Source: Nitrincola schmidtii (GTDB taxonomy: Bacteria; Pseudomonadota; Gammaproteobacteria; Pseudomonadales; Balneatricaceae). From it: a stretch of DNA of 64,000 nt. Position 1 is the first letter of the stretch. Every line of letters starts with the position of its first letter. The position numbers and the translations under genes are program-made. The notes below the pieces were generated by a model. That model had not been told where the DNA came from. It made no database searches and saw only the letters and a program-made list of their open reading frames with translations. The DNA lies in the NCBI RefSeq assembly GCF_008973715.1, contig NZ_WBOL01000012.1, positions 51,174-115,173 on the forward strand, given 5' to 3'. Below are positions 9,355 through 18,481 of this stretch, in pieces.

Positions 9355-10212
9355 CTAATCATCATTCTGTTCGGCATGCATTCGCTGCAAACGTTCACTT
9401 TCTTCTTCACTGGCAGCATCGATAACCGCCATTAACTCGTCTACATCAGCATGGGTTTCATCGTAGGTGTAAATACCCGTGAGCTGGCTATCAGCGTGTA
9501 GCTTGCCAGATTCATATAAAGACCACATCTCTCGTGCAAACTCTGTTTTTAGCAGTTCAGGTGCGAAACGGCCAAAGTAGGCACGCATGGTATTGACGTC
9601 TCGCTCAAGCATCATGCTGGCGCTATTATTACCGGCGGCATTGACTGCTTGAGGCAGGTCGATAATGACGGGCCCTTGAGCGTCTAACAGGACATTAAAC
9701 TCAGAAAGATCGCCATGCACTAATCCTGCACATAGCATGCGTACGACTTCTTCAATGACTTGTTGATGCCAAACTTTCGCGTCTTCTGGGCTAAGGGTAA
9801 CGTCATCTAAACGAGGAGCAACGTAGCCCTCAGCATCGGTAATTAGCTCCATTAATAGCACGCCATCAATAAAACCATAGGGCTTCGGAACTCTGACACC
9901 GGCTGAAGCGAGTTGATACAGCGCTTCGACTTCAGCGTTTAACCAAGCATTTTCCTGCTCTTTTTGTCCATATTGCGTTTTTTTAGACATGGCTCGGGCT
10001 CGACGGGTATTACGAACCTTGCGCCCTTCTTGGTACTGAACCGCTTGCTTGAAGCTACGTTTGCTGGCTTCTTTGAACACCTTAGCGCAGCGCACCTCAT
10101 CGCCACAGCGCACAACATAGACTTCGGCCTCTTTGCCGCTCATCAGTTGGCTGATCACTTCGTCGATCATGCCATCTTCTACGAGCGGCTGTAATCTTTT
10201 GGGTATTTTCAT
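9355..10212 (-). CDS. RIO1-type serine protein kinase
   Basis: 285-residue atypical RIO-family kinase of the bacterial type. An N-terminal ATP-binding region has EVYVVRCGDEVRCAKVFKE with the ATP-contacting Lys, the catalytic loop is HGDLSEFNVL (about residues 164-173), and the metal-binding Asp sits in VIIDLPQAV. Bacterial RIO kinases are widespread but their targets are poorly known. It is separated by 66 bases from lipA and appears to have its own transcript. Confidence 0.9.
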   Translation of the reverse strand: MKIPKRLQPLVEDGMIDEVISQLMSGKEAEVYVVRCGDEVRCAKVFKEASKRSFKQAVQYQEGRKVRNTRRARAMSKKTQYGQKEQENAWLNAEVEALYQLASAGVRVPKPYGFIDGVLLMELITDAEGYVAPRLDDVTLSPEDAKVWHQQVIEEVVRMLCAGLVHGDLSEFNVLLDAQGPVIIDLPQAVNAAGNNSASMMLERDVNTMRAYFGRFAPELLKTEFAREMWSLYESGKLHADSQLTGIYTYDETHADVDELMAVIDAASEEESERLQRMHAEQNDD

Positions 10213-10289
10213 AAATAGTCTATGTCCGGTGGCATGTGCAGCCTGTATTTAGGCATATTAGGTTGAACGTCTTAAACGCATTGAGGTGA

Positions 10290-12953
10290 TTATACCTTAC
10301 CCACCATGACGACACAGTTGCGACCTTGATGTTTCGCTTTATAAAGTGCGCGATCCAGTTGTCCGTAGACGTCTACAAAGTCGTTTACGTTGGTGGCAGG
10401 CCAAACACCCGCACCGATGGATACGGATAGATAGCCGATATCGGTGCTGTGATTCTCTATGTGAAGATTGATGATGGCGTCACAAAAGCTTTGCAGATGC
10501 TGTGCAAATTTCTCTGTATCTGTGTCATGGGTTATGACTAAGAACTCCTCACCGCCGATGCGAAAGAGAAAGTCATCAGCACGATTGAAGAAATTAGCGG
10601 CTAGTTCTGCGACTTTTATCAGAACTTGGTCGCCATGCTCATGGCCGTAATGATCATTAACAAGCTTAAAGTAGTCGAGGTCAAATAGCGCAAACGCAAC
10701 ATTCAGTTTTTTGCGCCGAACTCTTCCCATTTCATTATGAAAAATTTGGTGTAGATAACGACGGTTATAAAGACGAGTGAGGTCATCTTTGATCGACAGT
10801 TCTTCTATTCGCTTTTTGTCACTGATATCGATGCGAGTCGCCAAAATTTGGTGAATTTTTCCTAACCAGTTTTTCTGCGGAGTTAAGGTCAAATCAACCC
10901 AATAACTGCTACCCAGTTTAGTTTTGCCTTCCAATTCACCTGCCCAGGTTTGACCCATTAACAGGTTTTCTTTGATCGGTTGAAAGGTTGCGGGTGACAT
11001 ATCTAAGTCGGAGCGATCTTCAAGGGTTAGTTTTTTGAGTTCGGTCTCTGTGTAGCTGGTTAAATCGCAATAGCGCTGGCTGGCCCAGATAATTTGACAG
11101 GTATTAGGGTCAAAAACGCTCGCGTAGGTCAGATTGTGTACTTGATGGATGTAGGTTTGTAAGCGTGTTTTTTGGAAACGATAAGTCAGTACCCAAGCCA
11201 GCATTAATGCCAATATGAGGGCTACAATTAATGCAATGTGGATGATTTGTCGTTCATCCAGTCGGGTCACTAGTTCTAAGCTAATCCAATCGGTATAGAT
11301 TTTACGATGTTCGTCAGGGGTTATGCTATCCAGTGTTTTTTGCATAATGCTATGCAGTAATGGATTATCTTTGTGCACGCCGATGGCTAATTCAAAGCGT
11401 TGATCTGACTGGCCGACAACTTGTAACCCGGTAATGCCGAGACGTTGCTGAGTGTAGTTAATAACAGCAAGATTACCCGAGTACACCAGTGCTTTACCGT
11501 TAACTACCGCATTCAAACCTTCAGTGACATCTTCTACAAGTACTAGTTTAATATCTGGATAGTTATTACGCAGATACTCGTGTGACCAATAGTCTTTAAC
11601 AACGGCGACAGGTTGGCCTGCAAGTTCACTGTAATCATTGATAAACAGTGTGGTTGCTTTGCCCACCAGAACCATCGGAAAGCTTAAGTATGACGTGGTA
11701 AAGTTAAGGTATTCTTTCCGTTCAGGGGTGGGTGTTGCTGCTGATAGCATGTCAATTTGCTTAGCCTTTGTCATTGCGACAACGGTTGACCAGTTGATAT
11801 CGATAACCGGTTCAAATGTTACACCCAATCGTTCTTCAAATAATTGAAAATAATCAGCAACAATACCCTTAAATTCACTCTCTCTATCAATAAATTCAAA
11901 AGGTGCCCAGTTAGTATCGTTACCAATACGAATAACAGGATTATTGATAAGATAGAGTCTCTCGTCTTGAGTTAGACTGTTTGTGTCAATGCTATGGGCT
12001 ATCAGTTCTTCGGGGTTAAATCTAAGAAACTCTTCGGGAGAAATTAGGCCGACATCACGCGCTTCGGCGGCGGTAGCCAGTATTCTGGCACTGTCTAAGG
12101 TGCCAATTGGAGTGCTTCCTGTTCTGACATATTTTGTCGTCGCGCGTGCTTCGAATAATAGTGCTTGTCGGCTTTTGATAACGGGGTAGTGCTCTAGTAT
12201 AAAATCGACGATTTCTGGTTGATGGGTGATGGCATAGTCCCAACCTGCAATCGTCGCGTCGCGAAATTTTTGAACAATATCGGGGTGTTCAGCGGCAAAT
12301 TCATAGGAAGTAATCACTAGATCTTCAGCGCTGTTAATCCCAAAATCACCGGGTTTGACTAGGTGATAGGATTCGCCAAGCTCGTTTAGTTGATAAGGCT
12401 CATTGGTTTCGTAAGCGCCATAGAGATCAACACGTTCTTGAATAAAGTCATTAATATCACCCGTGGGTGGGTAAGTGCGGGTAGGCTGATCAATTTCCGG
12501 TTTAGCGCGGTGAAGTAAAGCGAGTATTTGTAAGTTATTGTAATGTGATACGCTTTTGCCACTTAATTGGTAAAGTTCGGTGATCGGTTCTTTAGACAAC
12601 AGTACCATTGGCGAGTACTGAAAAGAGGTCATGACGGCTTTGATCGGGTGACCTTTGATAAAGTCTGCTATAACGCTGGAGTAGGCAGTTCCAAAAGTGG
12701 CGCGACCACTGACAACCTCTTCACGAATATTGATTCCAGGTTGCCAAGCGTTGATCGTGACATCAAGTCCCGCATCGCGATAATAACCTTTAGCAATAGC
12801 GGCGTAGAAACCTGCAAATTGGTACTGATGGTGCCAATTGATTTGCACCGTAACCGGAGTAAGCTGTTTAACCTCGTCTGCAATCAATGGCTTGCTGAAA
12901 AGAATTAAGCTTACCAATAGAGTAATATAAACATGAATCGATTTTTTATTCAT
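10290..12953 (-). CDS. Membrane diguanylate cyclase with two periplasmic solute-binding sensors
   Basis: 887-residue sensor. Order: signal peptide (1-25), an NMT1/THI5-like periplasmic binding domain (about 30-320; INWHHQYQFAGFYAAIAKGYY), a family-3 solute-binding domain (about 335-555; IRIGNDTNWAPFEF), one membrane helix near 570-592, a PAS domain (about 600-715) and a C-terminal GGDEF domain. The active-site signature is GGEEF, and RADD sits five residues before it as an inhibitory I-site, so an active, product-inhibited cyclase is expected. It probably converts a periplasmic nutrient signal into cyclic di-GMP. Ligands are unknown; NMT1-like domains often bind aromatic or pyrimidine-like molecules. 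It is monocistronic. Confidence 0.87.
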   Translation of the reverse strand: MNKKSIHVYITLLVSLILFSKPLIADEVKQLTPVTVQINWHHQYQFAGFYAAIAKGYYRDAGLDVTINAWQPGINIREEVVSGRATFGTAYSSVIADFIKGHPIKAVMTSFQYSPMVLLSKEPITELYQLSGKSVSHYNNLQILALLHRAKPEIDQPTRTYPPTGDINDFIQERVDLYGAYETNEPYQLNELGESYHLVKPGDFGINSAEDLVITSYEFAAEHPDIVQKFRDATIAGWDYAITHQPEIVDFILEHYPVIKSRQALLFEARATTKYVRTGSTPIGTLDSARILATAAEARDVGLISPEEFLRFNPEELIAHSIDTNSLTQDERLYLINNPVIRIGNDTNWAPFEFIDRESEFKGIVADYFQLFEERLGVTFEPVIDINWSTVVAMTKAKQIDMLSAATPTPERKEYLNFTTSYLSFPMVLVGKATTLFINDYSELAGQPVAVVKDYWSHEYLRNNYPDIKLVLVEDVTEGLNAVVNGKALVYSGNLAVINYTQQRLGITGLQVVGQSDQRFELAIGVHKDNPLLHSIMQKTLDSITPDEHRKIYTDWISLELVTRLDERQIIHIALIVALILALMLAWVLTYRFQKTRLQTYIHQVHNLTYASVFDPNTCQIIWASQRYCDLTSYTETELKKLTLEDRSDLDMSPATFQPIKENLLMGQTWAGELEGKTKLGSSYWVDLTLTPQKNWLGKIHQILATRIDISDKKRIEELSIKDDLTRLYNRRYLHQIFHNEMGRVRRKKLNVAFALFDLDYFKLVNDHYGHEHGDQVLIKVAELAANFFNRADDFLFRIGGEEFLVITHDTDTEKFAQHLQSFCDAIINLHIENHSTDIGYLSVSIGAGVWPATNVNDFVDVYGQLDRALYKAKHQGRNCVVMVGKV

Positions 12954-13050
12954 GTTTCATTATAAGTTGATTGTGTTTGAATCATCAATCGTTGATTGGC
13001 AATTCAGAAATCTCTATGACAATTTAATATAAGCAACAGCATCCAATCAG

Positions 13051-13917
13051 TTAACCCATCAAAACATCGATTCGCTCTTTCCAACTGTCTGACAGGTTTT
13101 CTATTGGTGTTACCAATCCCGCGCGTAACGCCTGATGTGCTTCAGATTCCGGTAAAGGCTCCGACAGGTGTTGTAAAAAATGCAGCAAGATTTCCTGGGC
13201 ATGCTGGCTGTTTTGCATCAGATTTCTGATGGCATAGTCTGCTGTGACGTGTTGTTCTTTTGGATGCCAGCAGTCGAAGTCGGTGACCATTCCAAGCGTA
13301 ATGTAAGCGATTTGAGCTTCTTTGGCTAAACGTGCTTCCGGCATATTGGTCATGCCGATCACCTGCGCGCCGATACTGCGATACCAATGAGATTCGGCAC
13401 GAGTCGAAAATTGTGGCCCCTCGATACACAGATAAGTACCATGGGTTTTTAGTTTAAAGCCCTGATTTTCAGCAATGGATCGTGCGGATTGTGAAAAACG
13501 CTTGGCAAGTGCCTGGCAAGTTGGGTCTGCCATCGAGATATGTGCGACGGCACCTTCGCCAAAAAAGGTGTTTTTGCGTAGACGCGTCATGTCAATAAAT
13601 TGGTCTGGTAGCACCATGTCTAGCGGTGCTAGGTCTTCCGTTAGTGAGCCGACGGCTGAAAACGAGAGTAAGTGGCGAACACCCAGTTTTTTCATCGCGT
13701 AGATATTGGCGCGAAAGGGAATCTCGCTGGGTATGAGGTGATGCTGGCGACCATGGCGCGCTAGAAAGACCACTGGAACACCGGCAATTTCTCCTGTCAC
13801 CAGTGCATCGGAGGGTTGACCATAGGGGGTTTCGATGGAATGTTCTTGACGCTGCTCGAGGGCGTCAATCTGATAAAGACCACTGCCACCAATAATTCCG
13901 ATCGGGGTGTTTTGCAC
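13051..13917 (-). CDS. mtnP: 5'-methylthioadenosine phosphorylase family, candidate arsenosugar-pathway nucleosidase
   Basis: 288-residue purine phosphorylase closely resembling MTA phosphorylase: GIIGGSGLY at the N-terminus, LARHGRQHHLIPSEI, FIDMTR, IEGPQFSTRAES and the base-binding TDFDCW. It cleaves 5'-methylthioadenosine with phosphate, releasing adenine. I chose the GTG at 13917 because GGAGG lies six bases upstream and the product starts directly at the nucleotide-binding strand. In-frame ATGs at 13956 and 14049 add non-family residues, and the latter would overlap the arsS promoter-like motif. It is divergent from arsS. ArsS yields a 5'-deoxyadenosyl arsenical, so this enzyme may remove adenine from it; that role is inference, and ordinary MTA salvage is the alternative. 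Confidence 0.88.
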   Translation of the reverse strand: MQNTPIGIIGGSGLYQIDALEQRQEHSIETPYGQPSDALVTGEIAGVPVVFLARHGRQHHLIPSEIPFRANIYAMKKLGVRHLLSFSAVGSLTEDLAPLDMVLPDQFIDMTRLRKNTFFGEGAVAHISMADPTCQALAKRFSQSARSIAENQGFKLKTHGTYLCIEGPQFSTRAESHWYRSIGAQVIGMTNMPEARLAKEAQIAYITLGMVTDFDCWHPKEQHVTADYAIRNLMQNSQHAQEILLHFLQHLSEPLPESEAHQALRAGLVTPIENLSDSWKERIDVLMG

Positions 13918-14009
13918 GTCACGCCTCCAAACTTCATAGTCTTGTGATTCGATCATGACCTGTTTTACGTAGATTTCAATAGACAAAAAAATAAAAATCC
14001 TGTCAAAGT

Positions 14010-14035
14010 GTAAGAAAGTACCATTTGAATACGAC
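14010..14035 (+). promoter_or_regulatory. ECF-type promoter motif upstream of arsS
   Basis: GTAAGA at 14010-14015, 16 bases, then CGAC at 14032-14035, about 100 bases upstream of the arsS start. The extended -35 is TGTAAGAAA. It belongs to a set of six related sites in the 14-27 kb island. It is the likely promoter of arsS and the desaturase gene. Confidence 0.7.
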
Positions 14036-14135
14036 TGAGTAACCATCACTGCACGTGAAACGTCAGTACCGATGTATCTAAATTGTTATTACTAAGCTTT
14101 TTTCTTCTAAGCTGTTATTTCTTAAAAGGTGTTAT

Positions 14136-15101
14136 ATGAAAGATACTCTGCCACGATTAATTGCGACCGACTTTCCGCCCTTACGACGTGGCAATTTAGA
14201 AGTCCTTCAAGCCAACATTACCTTGACCTGTAATCAGTCCTGTTTTCATTGTCATGTGGCGTCCAGCCCTAAACGTAAAGAAGCCATGACACACGAAACA
14301 CTTGAGTTGCTCTTGGCGACATTGGATCGTCATCCCAGTATTCATACGCTAGATATCACCGGTGGCGCACCTGAGTTGCATCCTGAATTCCGCTGGTTGG
14401 TGAAAGAAGCGAGAAGCAGAGGGATAACCGTTATCGATCGCTGCAATTTGACCATCTTAAGTGAACCCGGTCAGGAAGATACGGCAGAATTTTTAGCTCA
14501 ACATCAGGTTAAAGTGGTTGCATCCTTGCCCTGTTATTCAGCGGAAAACGTCAATGCTCAACGGGGTGACGGTGTGTTTGATGCCAGTATTGTGGGCTTA
14601 CAAAAGCTCAATGCGCTGGGTTATGGGCATGAAGCTTCTGGGTTGGTATTGGACTTGGTGTATAACCCGCTCGGTGCTTCCTTGCCACCCCCTCAGCCAG
14701 CATTAGAAAAAGCCTATAAAGAACAACTAAAGGAGCATTTTGGTATTGTCTTTAACGACCTCTATACCCTCACCAATATGCCGATTCAGCGCTTTGGCAG
14801 TACCTTGATTAGTAAAGGTACCTTTGATGAATACATGACGCTCCTGAAAGCCAACTTCAACTCAGCCACCTTGCCGGGTTTAATGTGCCTAAATACTCTG
14901 TCTGTGGATTATCTGGGTCAGGTGCATGACTGTGATTTTAATCAGCAGCTAAAGCTACCCTTAGGTGATGCAAAAGAACCGGTTTATTTAAAAGAGTTAT
15001 TAGATGCAGATCTATCCGGTTCGCCCATTCGCATCGCAGACCATTGTTACGGCTGCACGGCAGGGCAAGGCAGTAGCTGTGGTGGTGCATTGGTTGCATA
15101 A
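14136..15101 (+). CDS. arsS: Arsenosugar biosynthesis-type radical SAM protein ArsS
   Basis: 321-residue radical SAM protein of the family once called rSAM/selenodomain and now ArsS. The CX3CX2C cluster motif is at Cys32, Cys36 and Cys39 (CNQSCFHC), followed by DITGGAPELHPEFRWL. The C-terminal Cys-rich domain ends in CYGCTAGQGSSCGGALVA. All these positions use Cys codons, with no in-frame TGA suggesting selenocysteine. Characterised ArsS proteins transfer the 5'-deoxyadenosyl group of SAM to dimethylarsenite. It is first in a unit with the sterol desaturase-like gene, under an ECF-type motif. No arsM is visible nearby, so the native substrate is inferred from the family. Confidence 0.9.
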   Translation: MKDTLPRLIATDFPPLRRGNLEVLQANITLTCNQSCFHCHVASSPKRKEAMTHETLELLLATLDRHPSIHTLDITGGAPELHPEFRWLVKEARSRGITVIDRCNLTILSEPGQEDTAEFLAQHQVKVVASLPCYSAENVNAQRGDGVFDASIVGLQKLNALGYGHEASGLVLDLVYNPLGASLPPPQPALEKAYKEQLKEHFGIVFNDLYTLTNMPIQRFGSTLISKGTFDEYMTLLKANFNSATLPGLMCLNTLSVDYLGQVHDCDFNQQLKLPLGDAKEPVYLKELLDADLSGSPIRIADHCYGCTAGQGSSCGGALVA

Positions 15102-15121
15102 AGAAAGATAGAAGGTGCTAA

Positions 15122-15925
15122 ATGGAAAACGAAGCCGTCATACGTTTAAGTGGATTTATCGGTGTTTTACTTTGCATGCTGTTGTGTGAACGCATGTGGC
15201 CGAGACGAACTTGGCGGCAGGGTCGTTTGCAGCGCTTTGCCATCAATTTCAGCTTAATTGCGCTTAGTGGCTTGTTGCAACGCATAACCTTAGGTGCTGC
15301 TGCAGTTGCCATGGCGATTTATGCGCAGGCGCAAGGCTGGGGGTTACTGAATCTGATTGAACTGCCCGCTTGGTTGATGCTGTTGGTTGGCATTTTGTTG
15401 CTGGATTTGGCCATTTATCTGCAGCATGTGGTGTTTCATCAAGTGCCTTGGTTATGGCGCTTGCATCAGGTACATCATGCCGATCTTGATCTGGATGCCA
15501 CCACAGGACTGCGTTTTCATCCGATAGAAATTCTTTTGTCATTGATGATCAAAGTGGTGGTCGTGGCCGCTCTGGGCATTAGCCCTTGGGTAGTGATTAT
15601 TTTTGAAGTTTTATTAAATGCATCGTCCATGTTTAATCACTCAAACCTGCGTCTTCCAGAAACCGTTGAACGCCGCTTACGTTGGTTGATTGTGACCCCT
15701 GATATGCATCGTATCCATCATTCGGTGCATCGTGTCGAAACCGATAGCAACTACGGCTTCTTTCTGTCGATTTGGGATCGGATGTTTAACAGCTATACCC
15801 AAGCACCTCGGGATGGTCATACCACCATGGTGCTGGGTTTGGATTATGCCCAGCAGCCCGAGAAGCTGAAGTTACAGCATTTGTTAATCATGCCTTTTGT
15901 CAGTCGAACAAAACATCATGAATAA
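15122..15925 (+). CDS. Sterol desaturase / fatty acid hydroxylase superfamily protein
   Basis: 267-residue integral membrane di-iron protein. The histidine motifs are HVVFH (HX3H) near residue 103, HQVHH near 120, a further His in RFHPIEI, and HRIHHSVHR near 200. Hydrophobic segments lie at about 10-27, 39-65, 78-100 and 142-165. It starts 20 bases after arsS and is probably in the same transcript. It may hydroxylate or desaturate a lipid or alkyl chain; a role in an arsenolipid or membrane response is speculation. Its 3' end overlaps the convergent doxX gene by ten bases. Confidence 0.85.
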   Translation: MENEAVIRLSGFIGVLLCMLLCERMWPRRTWRQGRLQRFAINFSLIALSGLLQRITLGAAAVAMAIYAQAQGWGLLNLIELPAWLMLLVGILLLDLAIYLQHVVFHQVPWLWRLHQVHHADLDLDATTGLRFHPIEILLSLMIKVVVVAALGISPWVVIIFEVLLNASSMFNHSNLRLPETVERRLRWLIVTPDMHRIHHSVHRVETDSNYGFFLSIWDRMFNSYTQAPRDGHTTMVLGLDYAQQPEKLKLQHLLIMPFVSRTKHHE

Positions 15926-16398
15926 CGTTTATGGATCAAGTAATCTAGAGAAAAAACACCTGCACCGTTCTTCATCAAATACAGTAGTACGACTGCCCAT
16001 ACGCCATGAAGGGCATAAGCACTAGGGTAGACTAGAAATTGAATCACTGCTGTCATGATCAGCAGTGCTAAAGCAGAAACACGTGTGCCTAAACCCAATA
16101 GAATCAGTATTGGAAAGACATGCTCAGCAATTGTTGCTAGTACCGCAGCAATATCTGCAGGTATCAGTGGTAGTTGATATTCATACTGAAAAAGAAAGAT
16201 GGTCGAACGGGCTAACGTTGGCCAACCGAATATGTATTCTCCATTAATAATATTGATGGCAAATCCTTCAATCTTAGTTTGACCGGATAACCAAAAAACG
16301 GCAGCGATAGAAAATCGGCCTAATAACGCAATCAATGCGTGAGGAATTAGCTCCATCAAGTGAAGCAGTCGGTGATAAATCATCAATAAGGTACTCAT
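15916..16398 (-). CDS. DoxX-family membrane protein of the bufferin operon
   Basis: 160-residue protein of the DoxX family with about four transmembrane segments (residues about 20-38, 72-98, 103-121, 124-145). DoxX-like proteins are frequent last members of DUF692/bufferin operons, where they are suspected to serve redox or membrane functions. It overlaps bufC by four bases (16395-16398), so the two are translationally coupled. It overlaps the convergent desaturase by ten bases. Its function in bufferin maturation or export is not established. Confidence 0.85.
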   Translation of the reverse strand: MSTLLMIYHRLLHLMELIPHALIALLGRFSIAAVFWLSGQTKIEGFAINIINGEYIFGWPTLARSTIFLFQYEYQLPLIPADIAAVLATIAEHVFPILILLGLGTRVSALALLIMTAVIQFLVYPSAYALHGVWAVVLLYLMKNGAGVFSLDYLIHKRYS

Positions 16399-17171
16399 AG
16401 CATGGCTCCTTTGAAGGGTAGATCGATTAGGTCAACAATCGCGTTTTGTTTGATGAGTCGTTGAATTGCAGCAACAGGCTCAAATGAAAATTCACTTGCA
16501 AGTTCAGCAGCCTGTGTGACCGATAAACCTTTAAGCAACGAGTTAATAAATTTTGCCATTCCCAAGTCAATTCGATGAATATCGACATCCAATTGCGGTC
16601 TTGTAAGGAGCACGTTTTCAGCTTGGTCAAGCGCGATAGTATTGAGTTGAATCTCTGCTTGAGGCTGATGTGCAAACCAAATAGAGGCCAGGGGGAAAGC
16701 AGAGTTGAGTAACTGAGTTGAGGGTGCCAGTAATAATCCGGTGCTGTTTAGCTTATTTTGATCTTCTATCAAGTTGATGAGTTTGGATAATTGAATAGGT
16801 TGAACGTCTGCCGCATGACGACTTTCTTGAATGGCGAATTCTAACTTTGCAATATCCTCGAGATAGGGGATTGATCTCGCAGGTGGGAAATCGTGTATAA
16901 ATTTGGCAAACGATCGCCCATATTTGACCATCATGGGTACGTCAGGTGGACATTGCATCACATATTCCTTTGCCATAGCGCGAAAAAAACGCTGCCCCAC
17001 CAATTGTTCGATAACAGGAAAGTTTCCTGCAAGAACATTGATCAATGAGCTCATGACATTATTTCGGTAAACCGAAAACCGTTCATAGCAATCGGTTTGA
17101 TTCCAGCAAGCTAATCCTTTTGGTATGGCTGCGTCCGGATTGAGTAATGATTCGTTAAAGGCATTATGCAT
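16395..17171 (-). CDS. bufC: BufC-like DUF2063 protein, bufferin maturation partner
   Basis: 258-residue protein with an N-terminal DUF2063 domain (residues about 5-95: RFSVYRNNVMSSLINVLAGNFPVIEQLVG) and a more variable C-terminal domain. Family members bind the precursor peptide and deliver it to the DUF692 iron oxygenase. It overlaps bufB by eight bases and doxX by four, giving a tightly coupled bufB-bufC-doxX set. Confidence 0.88.
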   Translation of the reverse strand: MHNAFNESLLNPDAAIPKGLACWNQTDCYERFSVYRNNVMSSLINVLAGNFPVIEQLVGQRFFRAMAKEYVMQCPPDVPMMVKYGRSFAKFIHDFPPARSIPYLEDIAKLEFAIQESRHAADVQPIQLSKLINLIEDQNKLNSTGLLLAPSTQLLNSAFPLASIWFAHQPQAEIQLNTIALDQAENVLLTRPQLDVDIHRIDLGMAKFINSLLKGLSVTQAAELASEFSFEPVAAIQRLIKQNAIVDLIDLPFKGAML

Positions 17172-18072
17172 ACGGACTCCTGAGTTGTTGTTCGGCTTGA
17201 ATCATTAAAAACACTTTTGCCTGTTTGGCCTCTTCATGCAAGACAGCTAATCCGGGTACATTGCCGTCGCGTTCCAACAAAGTCGGACGAGGACCCATTA
17301 ACTGCAAGGCTTTTTGGTAGAGATTCCATACCGGCGCTGCAACTTCTGAATCGTGGCTATCAATTAAAAGAGGAGATCCATCACTGTCTTGATCTGTCGC
17401 AAAACCAGCAAGGTGAATTTCGCCGACTGCAGTTAATGGCAGTGCTTGTATATACCCTAAAGGGTCACGATGATGATTGATGCAGGATACATAGACATTA
17501 TTAATATCAATCAGTAGTCCGCAGCCTGTCGTTTTAATAATCTCGGTAATGAAGACTTCTTCAGTCATATCCGAGTTGTCGAATTCTACGTAAGTGGCTG
17601 GATTTTCAAGAAGCATGCGTCGGCCCAAGCGAGTTTGCACATGGTCTACTTGTTCGCAAATATGCTTTAGCGATTGCTGCGTATAAGGAACCGGTAGCAA
17701 ATCATTGAGATAATGACCCTGGTGTGTGGACCAGGCTAAATGCTCTGAAAATAGCTCAGGTTGGTAACGGTTCAGTAAAAGATTAAGACGATCCAGATGT
17801 GCCTCATCAACCGGTGCTTGAGCGCCAATTGATAAACCAACACCATGAATGGATAAAGGATAATGTTCTCTAATCTTACTGAGGTAAAAGTGAAGGGGTC
17901 CGCCGTCGACCATATAGTTTTCAGCATGAATCTCAAAAAAACCAAGCTCAGGTAAAAACTGAAGAATCTCTTTAAAGTGCTCTGGTTTTAACCCAATACC
18001 GACATCTGTCGATAGCATGTGTTGAATTGGGTCAAGAGCAGTGCACGCTTTTGATAAGGCTAGATCAGACAC
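17164..18072 (-). CDS. bufB: BufB-like multinuclear non-heme iron oxidase (DUF692)
   Basis: 302-residue MNIO/DUF692 enzyme with the TIM-barrel signatures FFEIHAENYM, SIHGVGLSIG, LLENPATYVEF, LLIDINNVYVSC, EIHLAGF and DSHDSEVAAPVW, which carry the His, Glu, Asp and Asn iron ligands. Such enzymes oxidise cysteines of a ribosomal precursor to thiooxazole or oxazolone-thioamide groups. The partner here is BufA1, encoded 26 bases upstream. The start is a GTG at 18072 with AAGGAT upstream. An MbnB-like methanobactin role is unlikely because the neighbouring precursor is DUF2282-type. Confidence 0.92.
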   Translation of the reverse strand: MSDLALSKACTALDPIQHMLSTDVGIGLKPEHFKEILQFLPELGFFEIHAENYMVDGGPLHFYLSKIREHYPLSIHGVGLSIGAQAPVDEAHLDRLNLLLNRYQPELFSEHLAWSTHQGHYLNDLLPVPYTQQSLKHICEQVDHVQTRLGRRMLLENPATYVEFDNSDMTEEVFITEIIKTTGCGLLIDINNVYVSCINHHRDPLGYIQALPLTAVGEIHLAGFATDQDSDGSPLLIDSHDSEVAAPVWNLYQKALQLMGPRPTLLERDGNVPGLAVLHEEAKQAKVFLMIQAEQQLRSPYA

Positions 18073-18098
18073 GGCGGAATCCTTTTATTGATTAGTGA

Positions 18099-18410
18099 CT
18101 AGCTGTTAACCTCGGTAAATTCATTTAATTGGCCAAACCCAGTGGCAGAGGTAGGTGATTCAACTTGAACACAGGTTCCTTCAGGTACTAAGGACCACGC
18201 ATTGCCTTGATAGTCTTTTGTGGATGAACCCGCACACGACGTGCCCGGTCCTGCTTTACAATCGTTCTGGCCTGCTAGTGCAACCCCATAACATTTCTCC
18301 ATCGCTCCTTCCGCAGCGACAGCCGTTCCAGAAAGGGCCGCTAAAGAGATCGCTGTGCCGAAGGCCATTGCTAACGATGCAGATGTCAGTTTTTTGTTGA
18401 TAGTTGTCAT
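18099..18410 (-). CDS. bufA1: Bufferin-1 precursor (DUF2282), copper-binding RiPP
   Basis: 103-residue precursor with an N-terminal Sec-type signal peptide (residues 1-33, hydrophobic core about 11-30, cleavage likely after AVAA). The mature part carries four cysteines at 40, 51, 59 and 80 in the contexts [18 protein letters not shown] and GTCVQ, plus the conserved DYQGNAW. This is the hallmark of BufA1-type peptides, which are modified by BufB-BufC, exported to the periplasm and bind copper. It is first in its operon, and an ECF-type motif lies 50-70 bases upstream. Confidence 0.93.
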   Translation of the reverse strand: MTTINKKLTSASLAMAFGTAISLAALSGTAVAAEGAMEKCYGVALAGQNDCKAGPGTSCAGSSTKDYQGNAWSLVPEGTCVQVESPTSATGFGQLNEFTEVNS

Positions 18411-18456
18411 TTTGTGTACCTCATTGATGATTGAATGTTAGGTGTTACATTCGTTT

Positions 18457-18481
18457 GTCGAGGTGGATTGAACTTTCTTAC
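18457..18481 (-). promoter_or_regulatory. ECF-type promoter motif upstream of bufA1
   Basis: On the minus strand GTAAGA (18481-18476), a 15-base spacer, then CGAC (18460-18457). The transcript would start about 35-40 bases upstream of the bufA1 ATG. The extended -35 TGTAAGAAAG is identical to the arsS site. Confidence 0.72.

Noticed and set aside
13918..14049. Longer mtnP reading frame from ATG 14049 or 13956
   Set aside because: The extra residues are not family-like, and GGAGG precedes the GTG at 13917 at ideal spacing; the longer frame would also run through the arsS promoter-like motif.
15030..15101. Selenocysteine in the ArsS C-terminal motif
   Set aside because: All Cys positions use TGT/TGC and there is no in-frame TGA; this member is a Cys form.
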